From contig NZ_ARWB01000001.1 in the NCBI RefSeq assembly GCF_000384475.1, positions 410,008-474,007 on the forward strand: DNA of 64,000 bases, read 5' to 3'. A program made the translations under genes and the position numbers. The notes beneath the pieces were generated by a model, which saw only the letters and a program-made list of their open reading frames with translations, was not told where the DNA came from and ran no database searches. Origin of the DNA: Methylopila sp. M107. Its GTDB lineage: Bacteria; Pseudomonadota; Alphaproteobacteria; Rhizobiales; Methylopilaceae. Below are positions 45,007-54,292 of this stretch, piece by piece. Numbering within the stretch: the first letter of the stretch is position 1; the number at the start of each line of letters is the position of its first letter.

Positions 45007-47352
45007 ATGATCGGTGTGCGCGCTTTCGCTGTCGCGTTGGCGTTTCTGCTCGGCTGCGTCGCGTTCGCCGACGGCTCGGCCGCGCAGACGGTCCCGGCTC
45101 TGGCGCGGATCAAGTCGCCGTTCAGCGGCCTCTGCGCCGAGATTTCCGGCGGGTCTACCGCCGCCGGCGCACGGACCGTGCAGGCGACCTGCGCCGAGAC
45201 TCCCCGCCAGAAATGGGAATTCCGCGCCGACGCCGGCGGCGGCTACCTCATCGTCAACGCCAACAGCAATCTCTGCGTCGGCATCCCGGGCGCCTCGGTG
45301 GTGCAGGGCACGGTCGCGGCGCAGGAGGTCTGCACCGGCTCGGCCGGACAGCGCTGGACCGTCGTCGCCACCGGCGACAGCGTCGAGATCCGCAACGCCA
45401 ATTCCGGCCAGTGCTTCGAGATCGGCGGCGCCTACACCAATCCGGGAGCCGCGCTCGGCCAGTGGAACTGCGTCGACGTTCCGCAGCAGAAGTGGACGCT
45501 CATTCCGGCCAGCGCCTTCAGCGGGTTGATCGTCAACCGCCACAGCGGCATGTGCGCCCAGATTCCCAACGGCAGCCTCGCCTACTTTATGACGATCACG
45601 CAGATCACCTGCACCCAGCTGCCCCATCTGCTGTGGGACTTCAGGCCGGCTCCCGGCGGCGCCTACCAGATCGTCAACCGAAACAGCGGCCTCTGCCTCG
45701 ACGTCAACGGCGGCTCGCTCGACGAGGGCGCGGATGTGCTGCAATACCCGTGCGGCGATCAGGTCAACCAGCAATGGACGATGCGCCCCAAGGGCGACTC
45801 GGTCGAGTTCGTCGCCGGCCATTCGGGCAAGTGCCTGGAGGTCGAGGCCGGCAACATCAACCAAGGCGACAAGATCCTGCAGTTCACCTGCGACGGCGGG
45901 AAGGACCAGCAGTGGACGGTGCTGGGCGACCCGGCGCCGTCGTCCTGGTCCGCCCCCATCCCGCTGCCGATCGTGCCGGTCGCGGCCTCCGTACTTCGGA
46001 ACGGCAAGATCCTGACATGGTCGGCCTATGACCGCTTCGCCTTCGGCGACGACCAGGGCAAGACCTTCACGTCGCTCTACGACCCGGCGACCAACACCGC
46101 GACCGAGCGGCTCGTCTCGAACACCGGCCACGACATGTTCTGCCCCGGCACCTCGGTGCTGGCCGATGGCCGCATCCTGGTGACCGGCGGCACCTCGAGC
46201 TTCAAAGCGAGCATCTACGATCCGACCACCAACGCCTGGAGCGCGACGGCCCCGCTCAACGTGCCGCGCGGCTATCAGGGCGACACGTTGCTCTCGACCG
46301 GCGACGTTCTCACCGTCGGCGGCTCGTGGAGCGGCGGGCTGGGCGGCAAGGTCGGCGAGGTCTGGAGCCGCACGACCGGCACGTGGCGCAAGCTGCCGGG
46401 CGTCGTCGCCGAAGCGATGGCGGGCGACGACCCGGGAGGGATCTACCGGTCCGACAACCATATGTGGCTCTATGGAGCCGCCGGCGGCCGCGTGTTCCAC
46501 GCAGGTCCGAGCGCCAGGATGCACTGGATCGCCACCACCGGGAACGGGACGGTCACGGACGCGGGCCTGCGCGGCGACGACGCCTATTCGATGAACGGCA
46601 ACGTCGTGATGTACGACACGGGCAAGCTGCTCAAGGTCGGCGGCGCGCCCGGCTACGACGCCGTCTTGGCCAACGCCTCGGCCTATACGATCGACTTTTC
46701 CGGCGGTTCCACCCAGCCGGTGGCGGTCGTCAAGCAGCGGTCGATGGCGTTCCCGCGTGCGTTTTCCAACGCGGTCGCGCTGCCGACCGGCGAAGTCGTG
46801 GTGCTGGGCGGGCAGACCTATCCGGTTCCCTTCAGCGACGACCGCCCGATCCTCGTTCCGGAGCTCTGGTCGCCCGCGACCGGCGCCTTCACGCGGCTCG
46901 CCGACATGACCATCCCGCGCACCTATCACAGCGTCGCGGGACTGATGCTGGACGGGCGCGTCTTCGTGGGCGGCGGCGGCCTCTGCGGGACCTGCGGCAC
47001 GAACCATCCGGACATCCAGATCCTGACGCCGCCCTATCTCCTGAACGCAGACGGTTCGAACGCCGTGCGCCCGATCATCTCGTCGGCGCCGGCGACGGCG
47101 ACCTGGGGCCAGATCATCCTGGTCAAGCATCGCGGCGCGACCGCCTTTTCGCTGGTCCGCCTGAGCGCCAGCACCCACTCGCTCAACAACGACCAGCGCC
47201 GCATTCCGCTCAGGATCGCGGCCTCGAACGACTCGAACATCCGGCTTAAACTGCCCAGCGATCGCGGGACGCTGCTGCCGGGCGACTGGATGCTGTTCGC
47301 GATGGACGCCAAGGGCACGCCAAGCGTTGCGAAGATCATTCGCGTGCAGTGA
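45007..47352 (+). CDS. Secreted ricin-lectin plus galactose-oxidase-like copper radical oxidase (copy B)
   Basis: 781 residues; tandem paralogue of copy A with the same domain order and length. Signal peptide about 1-30, six Q-x-W repeats, Kelch catalytic domain and early-set domain. Predicted copper/radical residues: C379, Y423, W441, Y640-H641 and H724; R in I-Y-R-S-D-N-H is also kept. The ATG at 45007 (AGGGGA upstream) is chosen over an earlier in-frame ATG because it opens the signal peptide and matches copy A. The lectin segment has diverged more than the catalytic segment, in keeping with two enzymes for different glycans. Confidence 0.9.
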   Translation: MIGVRAFAVALAFLLGCVAFADGSAAQTVPALARIKSPFSGLCAEISGGSTAAGARTVQATCAETPRQKWEFRADAGGGYLIVNANSNLCVGIPGASVVQGTVAAQEVCTGSAGQRWTVVATGDSVEIRNANSGQCFEIGGAYTNPGAALGQWNCVDVPQQKWTLIPASAFSGLIVNRHSGMCAQIPNGSLAYFMTITQITCTQLPHLLWDFRPAPGGAYQIVNRNSGLCLDVNGGSLDEGADVLQYPCGDQVNQQWTMRPKGDSVEFVAGHSGKCLEVEAGNINQGDKILQFTCDGGKDQQWTVLGDPAPSSWSAPIPLPIVPVAASVLRNGKILTWSAYDRFAFGDDQGKTFTSLYDPATNTATERLVSNTGHDMFCPGTSVLADGRILVTGGTSSFKASIYDPTTNAWSATAPLNVPRGYQGDTLLSTGDVLTVGGSWSGGLGGKVGEVWSRTTGTWRKLPGVVAEAMAGDDPGGIYRSDNHMWLYGAAGGRVFHAGPSARMHWIATTGNGTVTDAGLRGDDAYSMNGNVVMYDTGKLLKVGGAPGYDAVLANASAYTIDFSGGSTQPVAVVKQRSMAFPRAFSNAVALPTGEVVVLGGQTYPVPFSDDRPILVPELWSPATGAFTRLADMTIPRTYHSVAGLMLDGRVFVGGGGLCGTCGTNHPDIQILTPPYLLNADGSNAVRPIISSAPATATWGQIILVKHRGATAFSLVRLSASTHSLNNDQRRIPLRIAASNDSNIRLKLPSDRGTLLPGDWMLFAMDAKGTPSVAKIIRVQ

Positions 47353-47447
47353 GCCGAGGCGGGGGACGCGTAGCCCGGTTCGCGCGTCCCGATAAGCTTC
47401 GACGGCCGCGGTCGGTCTCGCGGCGAGCCTCTCTGGGAAGCAAACTG

Positions 47448-48014
47448 ATGCGCATACCGCCCGCTGTCCGCGCCGCCCTGTTCGCCCTGCTCGCCGCGAT
47501 TGTCTGCCTGTTCGCCTTCGAGGCGGACGCCGATCCCATGGTTCCGGGCCCGTTCACGCTGAAGCAGACGGACGGCGCGACTGTCGACGGCGCCGAACTC
47601 GACGGAAAACCCTATGGCGTGATGTTCGGGTTCACGCATTGCCCCGACATCTGCCCGACGGCGCTCGCCGAACTCTCGACCGCGCTCGCGGCCGCTCCGG
47701 ACCTACGAAAGGATTTCCGCGTCTATTTCGTCTCCGTCGACCCGGAGCGCGACACGCCGCAGGCGCTCGGCGCCTATGTCGGCGCCTTCGATCCGAGGGT
47801 CGTCGGCCTGACGGGCGCGCCCGAGGACATCGCCACGGCCACGCAGGCGTTCGGCGCGGTGGCCCGCAAGGTCCCGACCAAGTCCGGCGGCTACACGATG
47901 GACCACACGGCCGCGCTCTATCTTGTCGACGCCAACGGGATCATCGTCGACCGGGTGTCGTTCAAGGAGCCGGCCGACGTGATGGCGAAGCGAATCGCCG
48001 CAGCGGCGCGCTGA
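47448..48014 (+). CDS. SCO1/SenC-family copper chaperone
   Basis: 188 residues. An N-terminal membrane anchor (about 5-24, V-R-A-A-L-F-A-L-L-A-A-I-V-C-L-F-A-F-E) is followed by a thioredoxin-like domain with the copper ligands C65 and C69 (H-C-P-D-I-C-P) and H153 (M-D-H-T-A-A). It acts on the outer face of the inner membrane. SCO proteins normally mature the CuA site of cytochrome oxidase; here no oxidase subunit is adjacent, but two exported copper radical oxidases are, 96 bp upstream. Confidence 0.92.
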   Translation: MRIPPAVRAALFALLAAIVCLFAFEADADPMVPGPFTLKQTDGATVDGAELDGKPYGVMFGFTHCPDICPTALAELSTALAAAPDLRKDFRVYFVSVDPERDTPQALGAYVGAFDPRVVGLTGAPEDIATATQAFGAVARKVPTKSGGYTMDHTAALYLVDANGIIVDRVSFKEPADVMAKRIAAAAR

Positions 48015-48112
48015 AGCGGCCTTGATGTCGTCTGACGACTTGCGCCCGAGTTCGCGCGTGCGAAACTGAAACCCCGGGGCCGGCCAACGGGCCCGACGGG
48101 GGTATCCAGCGC

Positions 48113-51100
48113 ATGGCCGCAGTCAAGTCGCCCAAGCCCGCCAAAGCGTCCGCCGCCGGCAAGCCCAAATCGGAGAAAGCCAAGACGCAGAAGCTCAAGG
48201 TCCCTCCGGGCGCTGAGACCGCCGGAGCGGGGGAGACCAAGTCCGGCTTTCGCAAGATCACCAAACTGATGGTCGCGAACCGGTCCGAGATCGCGATCCG
48301 CGTGTTTCGCGCCGCGACCGAACTCGGCATCCGCACGGTCGCGATCTACGCCGAGGAGGACAAGCTCTCGCTCCACCGCTTCAAGGCCGACGAGGCCTAT
48401 CAGGTGGGCAAGGGGATGGGGCCGCTGGAGGCCTATCTCTCGATCCCGGAAGTGATCCGCGTCGCAAGAGACGCGCAGGTCGACGCCATCCATCCGGGCT
48501 ACGGCTTCCTCTCCGAAAGCCCTGAATTCGCCGACGCCTGCGCGGAGGCCGGCATCCTGTTCGTCGGCCCCTCGGGCGACACCATGCGCGCGCTCGGCAA
48601 CAAGGTCGCGGCGCGCAACCTCGCTATGGCGAACGGCGTGCCGGTGATGCCGGCGACCGACCCGCTGCCCGACGACGACAAGGAGATCCGACGGCTCGCG
48701 CAAGAGGTCGGCCTGCCCGTGATGCTGAAGGCCTCCTGGGGCGGCGGCGGCCGCGGGATGCGCGTCATCCGCGATCTCGACAAGCTCCCTCAGGAGGTCA
48801 AGAACGCCAAGCGCGAGGCCAAGTCCGCCTTCGGCAAGGACGACGTCTATCTCGAAAAGCTGGTCGAGAAGGCCCGCCACGTCGAGGTCCAGATCCTCGG
48901 AGACCGGCACGGCAACGCGGTGCACCTGTTCGAGCGCGACTGCTCGGTGCAGCGCCGCCACCAAAAGGTCGTGGAGCGCGCGCCCGCGCCCTACCTCGAC
49001 GACGCCCGCCGCGCCGCGCTCTGCCAGAGCGCGCTGAAGCTCGCCCGTGCGACCGATTATCTCGGCGCCGGCACTGTCGAGTACCTGATGGACGCCGACA
49101 CCGGCGAATTCTACTTCATCGAGGTCAATCCGCGCGTGCAGGTCGAGCATACGGTGACCGAGGTCGTCACCGGCGTCGACATCGTGAAGGCGCAGATCAG
49201 GCTGGTGGAAGGGGCGCCGATCGGCTCGGAGGAATCCGGCGTGCCCGCGCAGGACCAGCTGCGCCTCAACGGCCACGCGCTGCAGTGCCGGATCACGACG
49301 GAAAACCCGGAAGACAACTTCATCCCCGACTACGGCCGCATCTCGGCCTATCGCGGCGCCATGGGGTTCGGCATCCGGATCGACGGCGGCACGGCCTATT
49401 CGGGCGCCGTGATCACGCGGTTCTACGATCCGCTGCTCGAGAAGGTGACCGCCTGGGCGCCGACGCCGGAAGAGGCGTCGAAGCGCATGAGCCGGGCGCT
49501 GCGCGAATATCGCATCCGCGGCGTCGCCACGAACCTCGCCTTCCTCGAAAACGTCGTCGAGCACCCGATCTTCCTCGCGGGCGAAACCACGACGCGGTTC
49601 ATCGACGACACGCCGCAGCTGTTCGAGTTTTCGCGGCGGCAGGATCGCGCGACCAAGCTGCTGACCTACATCGCCGACGTCACCGTCAACGGCCATCCGG
49701 AGACCAAGGGCCGCCGCAAGCCGAAGCCCAGCGCGCCGGCTCCGACGCCGCCGGTGTTCGCCGAGGCGAAGCGCGAAACGGTCGCGGCGGGCGCGGACGA
49801 GCACCACGTCTTCGGCGACGCCGAGCCGCCGCTGCGCGTCGGGCGGGGCCCGGGCGACCTGCCGCCGGGCTCGCGCCAGCGGCTGGAGAAGCTCGGGCCG
49901 AAGAAGTTCGGCGAGTGGATGCGCAAGCAGAAGAGCGTGCTCGTCACCGACACCACGATGCGGGACGCCCACCAGTCGCTGCTCGCGACGCGGATGCGCA
50001 GCTACGACATCACGGCGGTCGCGAACTCCTATGCGAGCGGGTTGCCGAACCTGCTCAGCCTCGAATGCTGGGGCGGCGCGACCTTCGACGTCTCGATGCG
50101 CTTCCTCACCGAGGACCCGTGGGAGCGGCTCGCTTGGGTGCGAGAGGGCGCGCCGAACCTGCTGTTGCAGTGCCTCGTGCGCGGATCGAACGGGGTCGGC
50201 TACGCCAACTATCCGGACAATGTCGTCGAGCGCTTCGTCGCGGTCGCGGCGCGCGAGGGCATGGACGTGTTCCGCGTGTTCGACTGCCTCAACTGGGTCG
50301 AGAACATGCGCGTCACGATCGACGCGGTGAATGAGGCAGGGAAGCTTTGCGAGGCTTCGGTCTGCTACACGGCCGACATCTTCGACAAGTCGCGGTCGAA
50401 ATACGACCTCAAATACTACGTGAAGCTCGCCAAGGAGCTGGAGAAGGCCGGCGCGCACGTGCTGTGCGTCAAGGACATGGCGGGGCTTCTCAAGCCCGGC
50501 GCCGCGGGGCCGCTGATCAAGGCGCTGCGCGAGGAGGTCTCCCTTCCAGTGCATCTTCACACGCACGACACGTCGGGCGTCGCCGGCGCGACCGTGCTGG
50601 CCGCCGTCGAGGCGGGCGTGGACGCGGTCGATGTCGCGATGGACGCGCTGTCCGGCATGACGTCGCAGGCCTGTCTCGGCTCGGTCGCGGCGGCTCTGAA
50701 AGGGAGCCCGCGCGACCCGCAGCTCGACGCCGAGGCGATCCGCCAGATATCGCTTTATTGGGAGGCGGCGCGCGCGCAATACGCCGCTTTCGAGAGCGAC
50801 CAGCTCGCGCCGGCGTCGGAAGTGTACCTGCATGAGATGCCCGGCGGGCAGTTCACCAACCTCAAGGAGCAGGCGCGCTCGCTCGGGCTCGAGAGCCGCT
50901 GGAACGAGGTCGCCAACACCTATCGCGACGTCAACGACATGTTCGGCGACATCATCAAGGTGACGCCGACCTCCAAGGTCGTGGGCGACATGGCGCTCGC
51001 CATGGTCTCGGCGGGGCTGACGCGCGCCCAGGTCGAGGACCCGAAGGTCGAGGTGTCGTTCCCGGAAAGCGTCGTGCAGCTGATGCGCGGCGAGATATCG

Positions 51101-51784
51101 ATGCCGCCGGGCGGCTTTCCGAAGGGCATCCAGCAGAAGGTGCTGAAGGGCGAGAAGCCGCTGACCAAGCGCGCCGGCGCGTCGATGAAGCCGATCGACT
51201 TCGCCGCCGTGCAGGTCGAGGCTGAAGCGAAGGCCGAGCGCAAGATCAGCGAAACCGAGCTCTGCTCCTATCTCATGTACCCGAAGGTTTTCGTCGACTA
51301 CGCGGCGGCGCAGAAGAAGTATGGGCCGGTCTCGTCGTTGCCGACGCCGGTGTTCTTCTATGGCCTGCAGCCTGGATCGGAGCTTTCGGTCGCGATCGAG
51401 CGCGGCAAGGTGCTGGTGATCCGCTGCCAGGGCGTCGGCGAGACCGACGAGGAGGGGCAGGTCCGGGTGTTCTTCGAGCTGAACGGTCAGCCCCGCAGCG
51501 TGAAGGTGCCGAACCGCACGGCCGCCAATGTGCGCGAGGCCGCCCGCAAGGCGACGGACGGCGATCCCTCCCATGTCGCGGCCCCGATGCCGGGGATCAT
51601 CTCTTCGGTATCGGCCAAGGAGGGCCAGACGGTGGAGCAGGGCGACGTCGTCTGCTCGATCGAGGCCATGAAGATGGAGACCGCAATCCACGCCGAGCGC
51701 GGCGGCGTGATCAAGGAGGTGCTGGTCTCGCCCGGCACGCCGGTCGATTCCAAGGATCTGCTTGTGGTGATCGGCGAGGCGTGA
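48113..51784 (+). CDS. pyc: Pyruvate carboxylase
   Basis: Biotin- and ATP-dependent carboxylation of pyruvate to oxaloacetate; 1223 residues. Biotin carboxylase domain about 50-505 (ATP-grasp G-G-G-G-R-G-M), carboxyltransferase domain about 590-860 (D-T-T-M-R-D-A-H-Q-S), and biotin carrier domain near the end with K1187 in E-A-M-K-M-E-T. A Lys/Ala-rich extension of about 46 residues precedes the usual start of the family, which is F-R-K-I-T-K-L-M-V-A-N-R-S-E. A second unusual insert rich in Pro/Ala is near residues 530-570. If a later start is used the extension is not made, but the first ATG has the best context. Confidence 0.95.
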   Translation: MAAVKSPKPAKASAAGKPKSEKAKTQKLKVPPGAETAGAGETKSGFRKITKLMVANRSEIAIRVFRAATELGIRTVAIYAEEDKLSLHRFKADEAYQVGKGMGPLEAYLSIPEVIRVARDAQVDAIHPGYGFLSESPEFADACAEAGILFVGPSGDTMRALGNKVAARNLAMANGVPVMPATDPLPDDDKEIRRLAQEVGLPVMLKASWGGGGRGMRVIRDLDKLPQEVKNAKREAKSAFGKDDVYLEKLVEKARHVEVQILGDRHGNAVHLFERDCSVQRRHQKVVERAPAPYLDDARRAALCQSALKLARATDYLGAGTVEYLMDADTGEFYFIEVNPRVQVEHTVTEVVTGVDIVKAQIRLVEGAPIGSEESGVPAQDQLRLNGHALQCRITTENPEDNFIPDYGRISAYRGAMGFGIRIDGGTAYSGAVITRFYDPLLEKVTAWAPTPEEASKRMSRALREYRIRGVATNLAFLENVVEHPIFLAGETTTRFIDDTPQLFEFSRRQDRATKLLTYIADVTVNGHPETKGRRKPKPSAPAPTPPVFAEAKRETVAAGADEHHVFGDAEPPLRVGRGPGDLPPGSRQRLEKLGPKKFGEWMRKQKSVLVTDTTMRDAHQSLLATRMRSYDITAVANSYASGLPNLLSLECWGGATFDVSMRFLTEDPWERLAWVREGAPNLLLQCLVRGSNGVGYANYPDNVVERFVAVAAREGMDVFRVFDCLNWVENMRVTIDAVNEAGKLCEASVCYTADIFDKSRSKYDLKYYVKLAKELEKAGAHVLCVKDMAGLLKPGAAGPLIKALREEVSLPVHLHTHDTSGVAGATVLAAVEAGVDAVDVAMDALSGMTSQACLGSVAAALKGSPRDPQLDAEAIRQISLYWEAARAQYAAFESDQLAPASEVYLHEMPGGQFTNLKEQARSLGLESRWNEVANTYRDVNDMFGDIIKVTPTSKVVGDMALAMVSAGLTRAQVEDPKVEVSFPESVVQLMRGEISMPPGGFPKGIQQKVLKGEKPLTKRAGASMKPIDFAAVQVEAEAKAERKISETELCSYLMYPKVFVDYAAAQKKYGPVSSLPTPVFFYGLQPGSELSVAIERGKVLVIRCQGVGETDEEGQVRVFFELNGQPRSVKVPNRTAANVREAARKATDGDPSHVAAPMPGIISSVSAKEGQTVEQGDVVCSIEAMKMETAIHAERGGVIKEVLVSPGTPVDSKDLLVVIGEA

Positions 51785-51821
51785 CTCCCGTCCTTCGTCG
51801 GAAACCGCTAAGATTGTAAGC

Positions 51822-52535
51822 ATGCTGGATCGCACCGGACCCGACGAGACTCAAACCTCCGGCGGCGCGCTGCGCGAGGCCCTGCGCCGCGCCCGCGCCG
51901 AGGCCGCCCAGCAGACCGAGGTCGTGGTGGATCTGAGGGCCGCCGAGGTCGGGCGGCTCGAACTGCTGCGCGAGGAGCTCGTTCCGCTGTTCGCGCAGGT
52001 GCCGCGCGAGATCGACATCTTCGACCTCGGCCTTGCGCCGCGCGAGCGTCCGCGCCTGTTCGTCGACATGGTGTCGTTCGTCGAGATGGGCCACGACCGG
52101 CGCACCTACCGCTTCATGCGCGACGGCCGCAACGGCCGCGCCGCGATCGCCGAGAGCGAGAATGTCGACAAGATCGTCGAGGCCGTGACGTCCTACGTGG
52201 CGCGCCGGCTGGTCGAGCGCGAGCGGCTGCTCGCCGACGACGACCGGATCGCGGCGCTCGGGAACGCGCCGGCCTCAGCGCAGCCCGTAGCGCCCGCCGC
52301 GCCTCTCCCGCCTGTCGCCGCGCCTCCGGCCGCGCCGGAAGCGCCCGTGGCGACGGCCGCGTCCCCATCCGCAAACGCCTTCCGCGCCGCCGGGCCGGCC
52401 GCGCCCGCGGCCCGCAAGGGCGGCTGGCGTTCGCTGATCAAGGTGCTGGTCTCGATGGGCGTCGGCCTGCTGCTGGGCTCGCTCGTTGTCGGCGTTCTGA
52501 TGTATGCGGTCGCGGCCGGCCTTATCTCGATCTGA
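51822..52535 (+). CDS. Hyphomicrobiales conserved protein with C-terminal membrane segment
   Basis: 237 residues. An N-terminal soluble domain (about 15-140, with R-P-R-L-F-V-D-M-V-S-F-V and D-R-R-T-Y-R-F) is followed by an Ala/Pro-rich linker (about 145-205) and a transmembrane helix (V-L-V-S-M-G-V-G-L-L-L-G-S-L-V-V-G-V-L-M). The function is unknown; the type is widespread in this order. It starts 38 bp after pyc on the same strand. Confidence 0.8.
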   Translation: MLDRTGPDETQTSGGALREALRRARAEAAQQTEVVVDLRAAEVGRLELLREELVPLFAQVPREIDIFDLGLAPRERPRLFVDMVSFVEMGHDRRTYRFMRDGRNGRAAIAESENVDKIVEAVTSYVARRLVERERLLADDDRIAALGNAPASAQPVAPAAPLPPVAAPPAAPEAPVATAASPSANAFRAAGPAAPAARKGGWRSLIKVLVSMGVGLLLGSLVVGVLMYAVAAGLISI

Positions 52536-52582
52536 TGCCGCCGGATTCTCGGGCGAACGCCCCTTGCCGCCAAGGAACTAGC

Positions 52583-52690
52583 ATGGCCGTCCTGAAGCTT
52601 CTGTTCGCCTTCGCGGTCGGCGCGGGCGTCGGCGGCGTGCTGGCGGCCGGGCTGATCTACGCCGTGATGAAGGGTTTTATCCCGGTCTGA
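52583..52690 (+). CDS. 35-residue hydrophobic membrane peptide
   Basis: The ATG at 52583 with AAGGA nine bases upstream opens 35 codons, of which about 22 form one Gly/Ala/Val-rich transmembrane helix (L-L-F-A-F-A-V-G-A-G-V-G-G-V-L-A-A-G-L-I). The stop lies just before the convergent phosphoesterase gene. It resembles the C-terminal helix of the preceding protein, suggesting a related membrane partner. Function unknown. Confidence 0.6.
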   Translation: MAVLKLLFAFAVGAGVGGVLAAGLIYAVMKGFIPV

Positions 52691-52693
52691 CGT

Positions 52694-53575
52694 TCAGGCG
52701 AGCCGGAAGCGTTCCGTCTCGGCGATCTCGCCCTCGCGGGTGAAGCCGCGGGTGATCCCCTCGCAGGTCCAGGCGCCGGGCCCGCCCTCGACATTGTAGA
52801 GATTGTAGGCCGCGAGCGGTTCGTGGCTGAGCAGGCCCGTCGAGCAGGACGGCACCGCCACCACCGGCACGGACCCTTGAGGTCCCGCGATCTCGGCGCG
52901 CGCCGGCTCGTGATTGTGGCCGTGCAGTACGAGTTCGGCGCCCTCGCGCGCGATGATCTCGCGAAGTTCGGCGGCGTCGCGGAGGCGCCGGAGCCATGGC
53001 GTGCCGTCCTCGGCGACCGGGTGATGCACCATCACGATGCGGAACAGGCCCTCGTCCTTAAGGCTCCTCAGCAGCGGCCCGAGCGCGTCGCGCTGGATCG
53101 GCCCGACCTCGCCGGTCGCGGCGAGCGGGAAGGTCGGCACCGCGGAGGACAGGCCGACCAGCGCCACGAGACCGTGGCGTCGGACGTAGGGGAAGCCGAC
53201 GCGGCCGTCGTCGCCCGACATATGCGCGCCCCAGACGCGCGCGGGCGCGCCCCGGACGTTGCGCACATAGGCGTCGTGATTGCCGGGGATGGCCGCCACC
53301 CTTTCGGGCGCGCCGAGCCGGCCGAGGAACAGCGCCGCCGGCAGGAACTCGCCTTCGAGGCCGAGATTCGTCAGGTCGCCCGTCACCGCGACGGCGTCGG
53401 GGGCCTCGTCGACGATGTCGGCGACGATGAGATCCAGCACTTTCATGTCGTGCCAGCGCCTGCGCCGGCGCATGTAGTTGATCGCGCCGAGGCCCCGCTT
53501 CGACACGAGGTCGAAGGCGCGGAACGAGGGCAGGGGGCCGAGATGCGGATCGGACAGGTGCGCGATGACGGTCAT
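52694..53575 (-). CDS. Metallophosphoesterase
   Basis: 293 residues, calcineurin-like fold with all five metal motifs: S-D-P-H-L-G, T-G-D-L-T-N-L-G, G-N-H-D, V-H-H-P and G-H-N-H. A cytoplasmic phosphodiesterase or phosphatase; nucleotide versus lipid substrate not decidable. It is divergent from the Nudix gene. Confidence 0.92.
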   Translation of the reverse strand: MTVIAHLSDPHLGPLPSFRAFDLVSKRGLGAINYMRRRRRWHDMKVLDLIVADIVDEAPDAVAVTGDLTNLGLEGEFLPAALFLGRLGAPERVAAIPGNHDAYVRNVRGAPARVWGAHMSGDDGRVGFPYVRRHGLVALVGLSSAVPTFPLAATGEVGPIQRDALGPLLRSLKDEGLFRIVMVHHPVAEDGTPWLRRLRDAAELREIIAREGAELVLHGHNHEPARAEIAGPQGSVPVVAVPSCSTGLLSHEPLAAYNLYNVEGGPGAWTCEGITRGFTREGEIAETERFRLA

Positions 53576-53654
53576 GCGCGCGCCTTATAGCCGCCTCGGG
53601 GGGAATCGAACATGGTCCGATGGCGGCAAAACGCTTTGCGGGAGAGAGCTTTCG

Positions 53655-54122
53655 ATGACGAGCCTGCGCGCAAGACTGTTCCGAGCGGCCCGCGCGCGCT
53701 GGACGCTGTCGACCAAGGCGATGACGCTCGGCGTGCGCGCGCTCGCGCAGGACAAGGAGGGACGCGTGCTGCTCGTGCGCCACGCCTACACGGCGGGCTG
53801 GCATCTGCCCGGGGGCGGCGTCGAGATCGGCGAGACGGCTGAGGCCTCGGCCGCGCGGGAACTGCTCGAGGAGACCAACGTGACGGCGCGCGGGCGGGGA
53901 CGTCTCGTCGGGCTCTACTTCAACGTCGCGTTTGGCGGCCGCGACCATGTCGCGCTGTTCCGGTTCGACGATTTCCAGACGGGGCCGAGGCCGCGCCCCA
54001 ACTCCGAGATCGCCGAGATCGGCTGGTTCCCGCTCGACGCGCTCCCCGAGGGCGCGACGCCCGCGACGCGGCGCAGGCTCGCGGAAGTCTTCGACGGCGC
54101 GGAGAGCGATGGGAGGTGGTGA
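53655..54122 (+). CDS. NUDIX hydrolase
   Basis: 155 residues. The Nudix box G-G-V-E-I-G-E-T-A-E-A-S-A-A-R-E-L-L-E-E carries the conserved R-E-x-x-E-E glutamates; only the last Gly of the consensus is replaced by Asn. It would hydrolyse a nucleoside diphosphate derivative. The start at 53655 has GGGAG upstream. An in-frame ATG farther upstream (53478) would add residues antisense to the phosphoesterase and is rejected. Confidence 0.9.
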   Translation: MTSLRARLFRAARARWTLSTKAMTLGVRALAQDKEGRVLLVRHAYTAGWHLPGGGVEIGETAEASAARELLEETNVTARGRGRLVGLYFNVAFGGRDHVALFRFDDFQTGPRPRPNSEIAEIGWFPLDALPEGATPATRRRLAEVFDGAESDGRW

Positions 54123-54292
54123 CGGGCGGCGGCCTCACGCACGCCGCTCGCGATCGTGAAGGCGCTGCGGCTGCTGCGCCGCAACATTAGTCGCATACGG
54201 CCGTTCTGGTCTCGAAGCCCGGCCGTCGCGCCGGGCGAACGACGCGACCTCGAGCGCCGTCCTCCTCGGCGCGACAGCCGGAGTTTCCCTTC

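Noticed and set aside
42294..47178. Long antisense open frames (939 and 770 codons) over the two oxidase genes
   Set aside because: Same artefact; the plus-strand proteins have signal peptides, domains and catalytic residues.
42369..47352. Recent transfer of the oxidases from a fungus
   Set aside because: Similarity to fungal galactose oxidase is striking, but codon use matches the host, the lectin domain differs and bacterial AA5 homologues exist; a phylogeny is needed before any claim.
47918..51835. A 1305-codon open frame antisense to pyruvate carboxylase
   Set aside because: It mirrors the codon bias of the GC-rich gene on the other strand, has low-complexity Arg/Ala/Leu/His composition and no domain.
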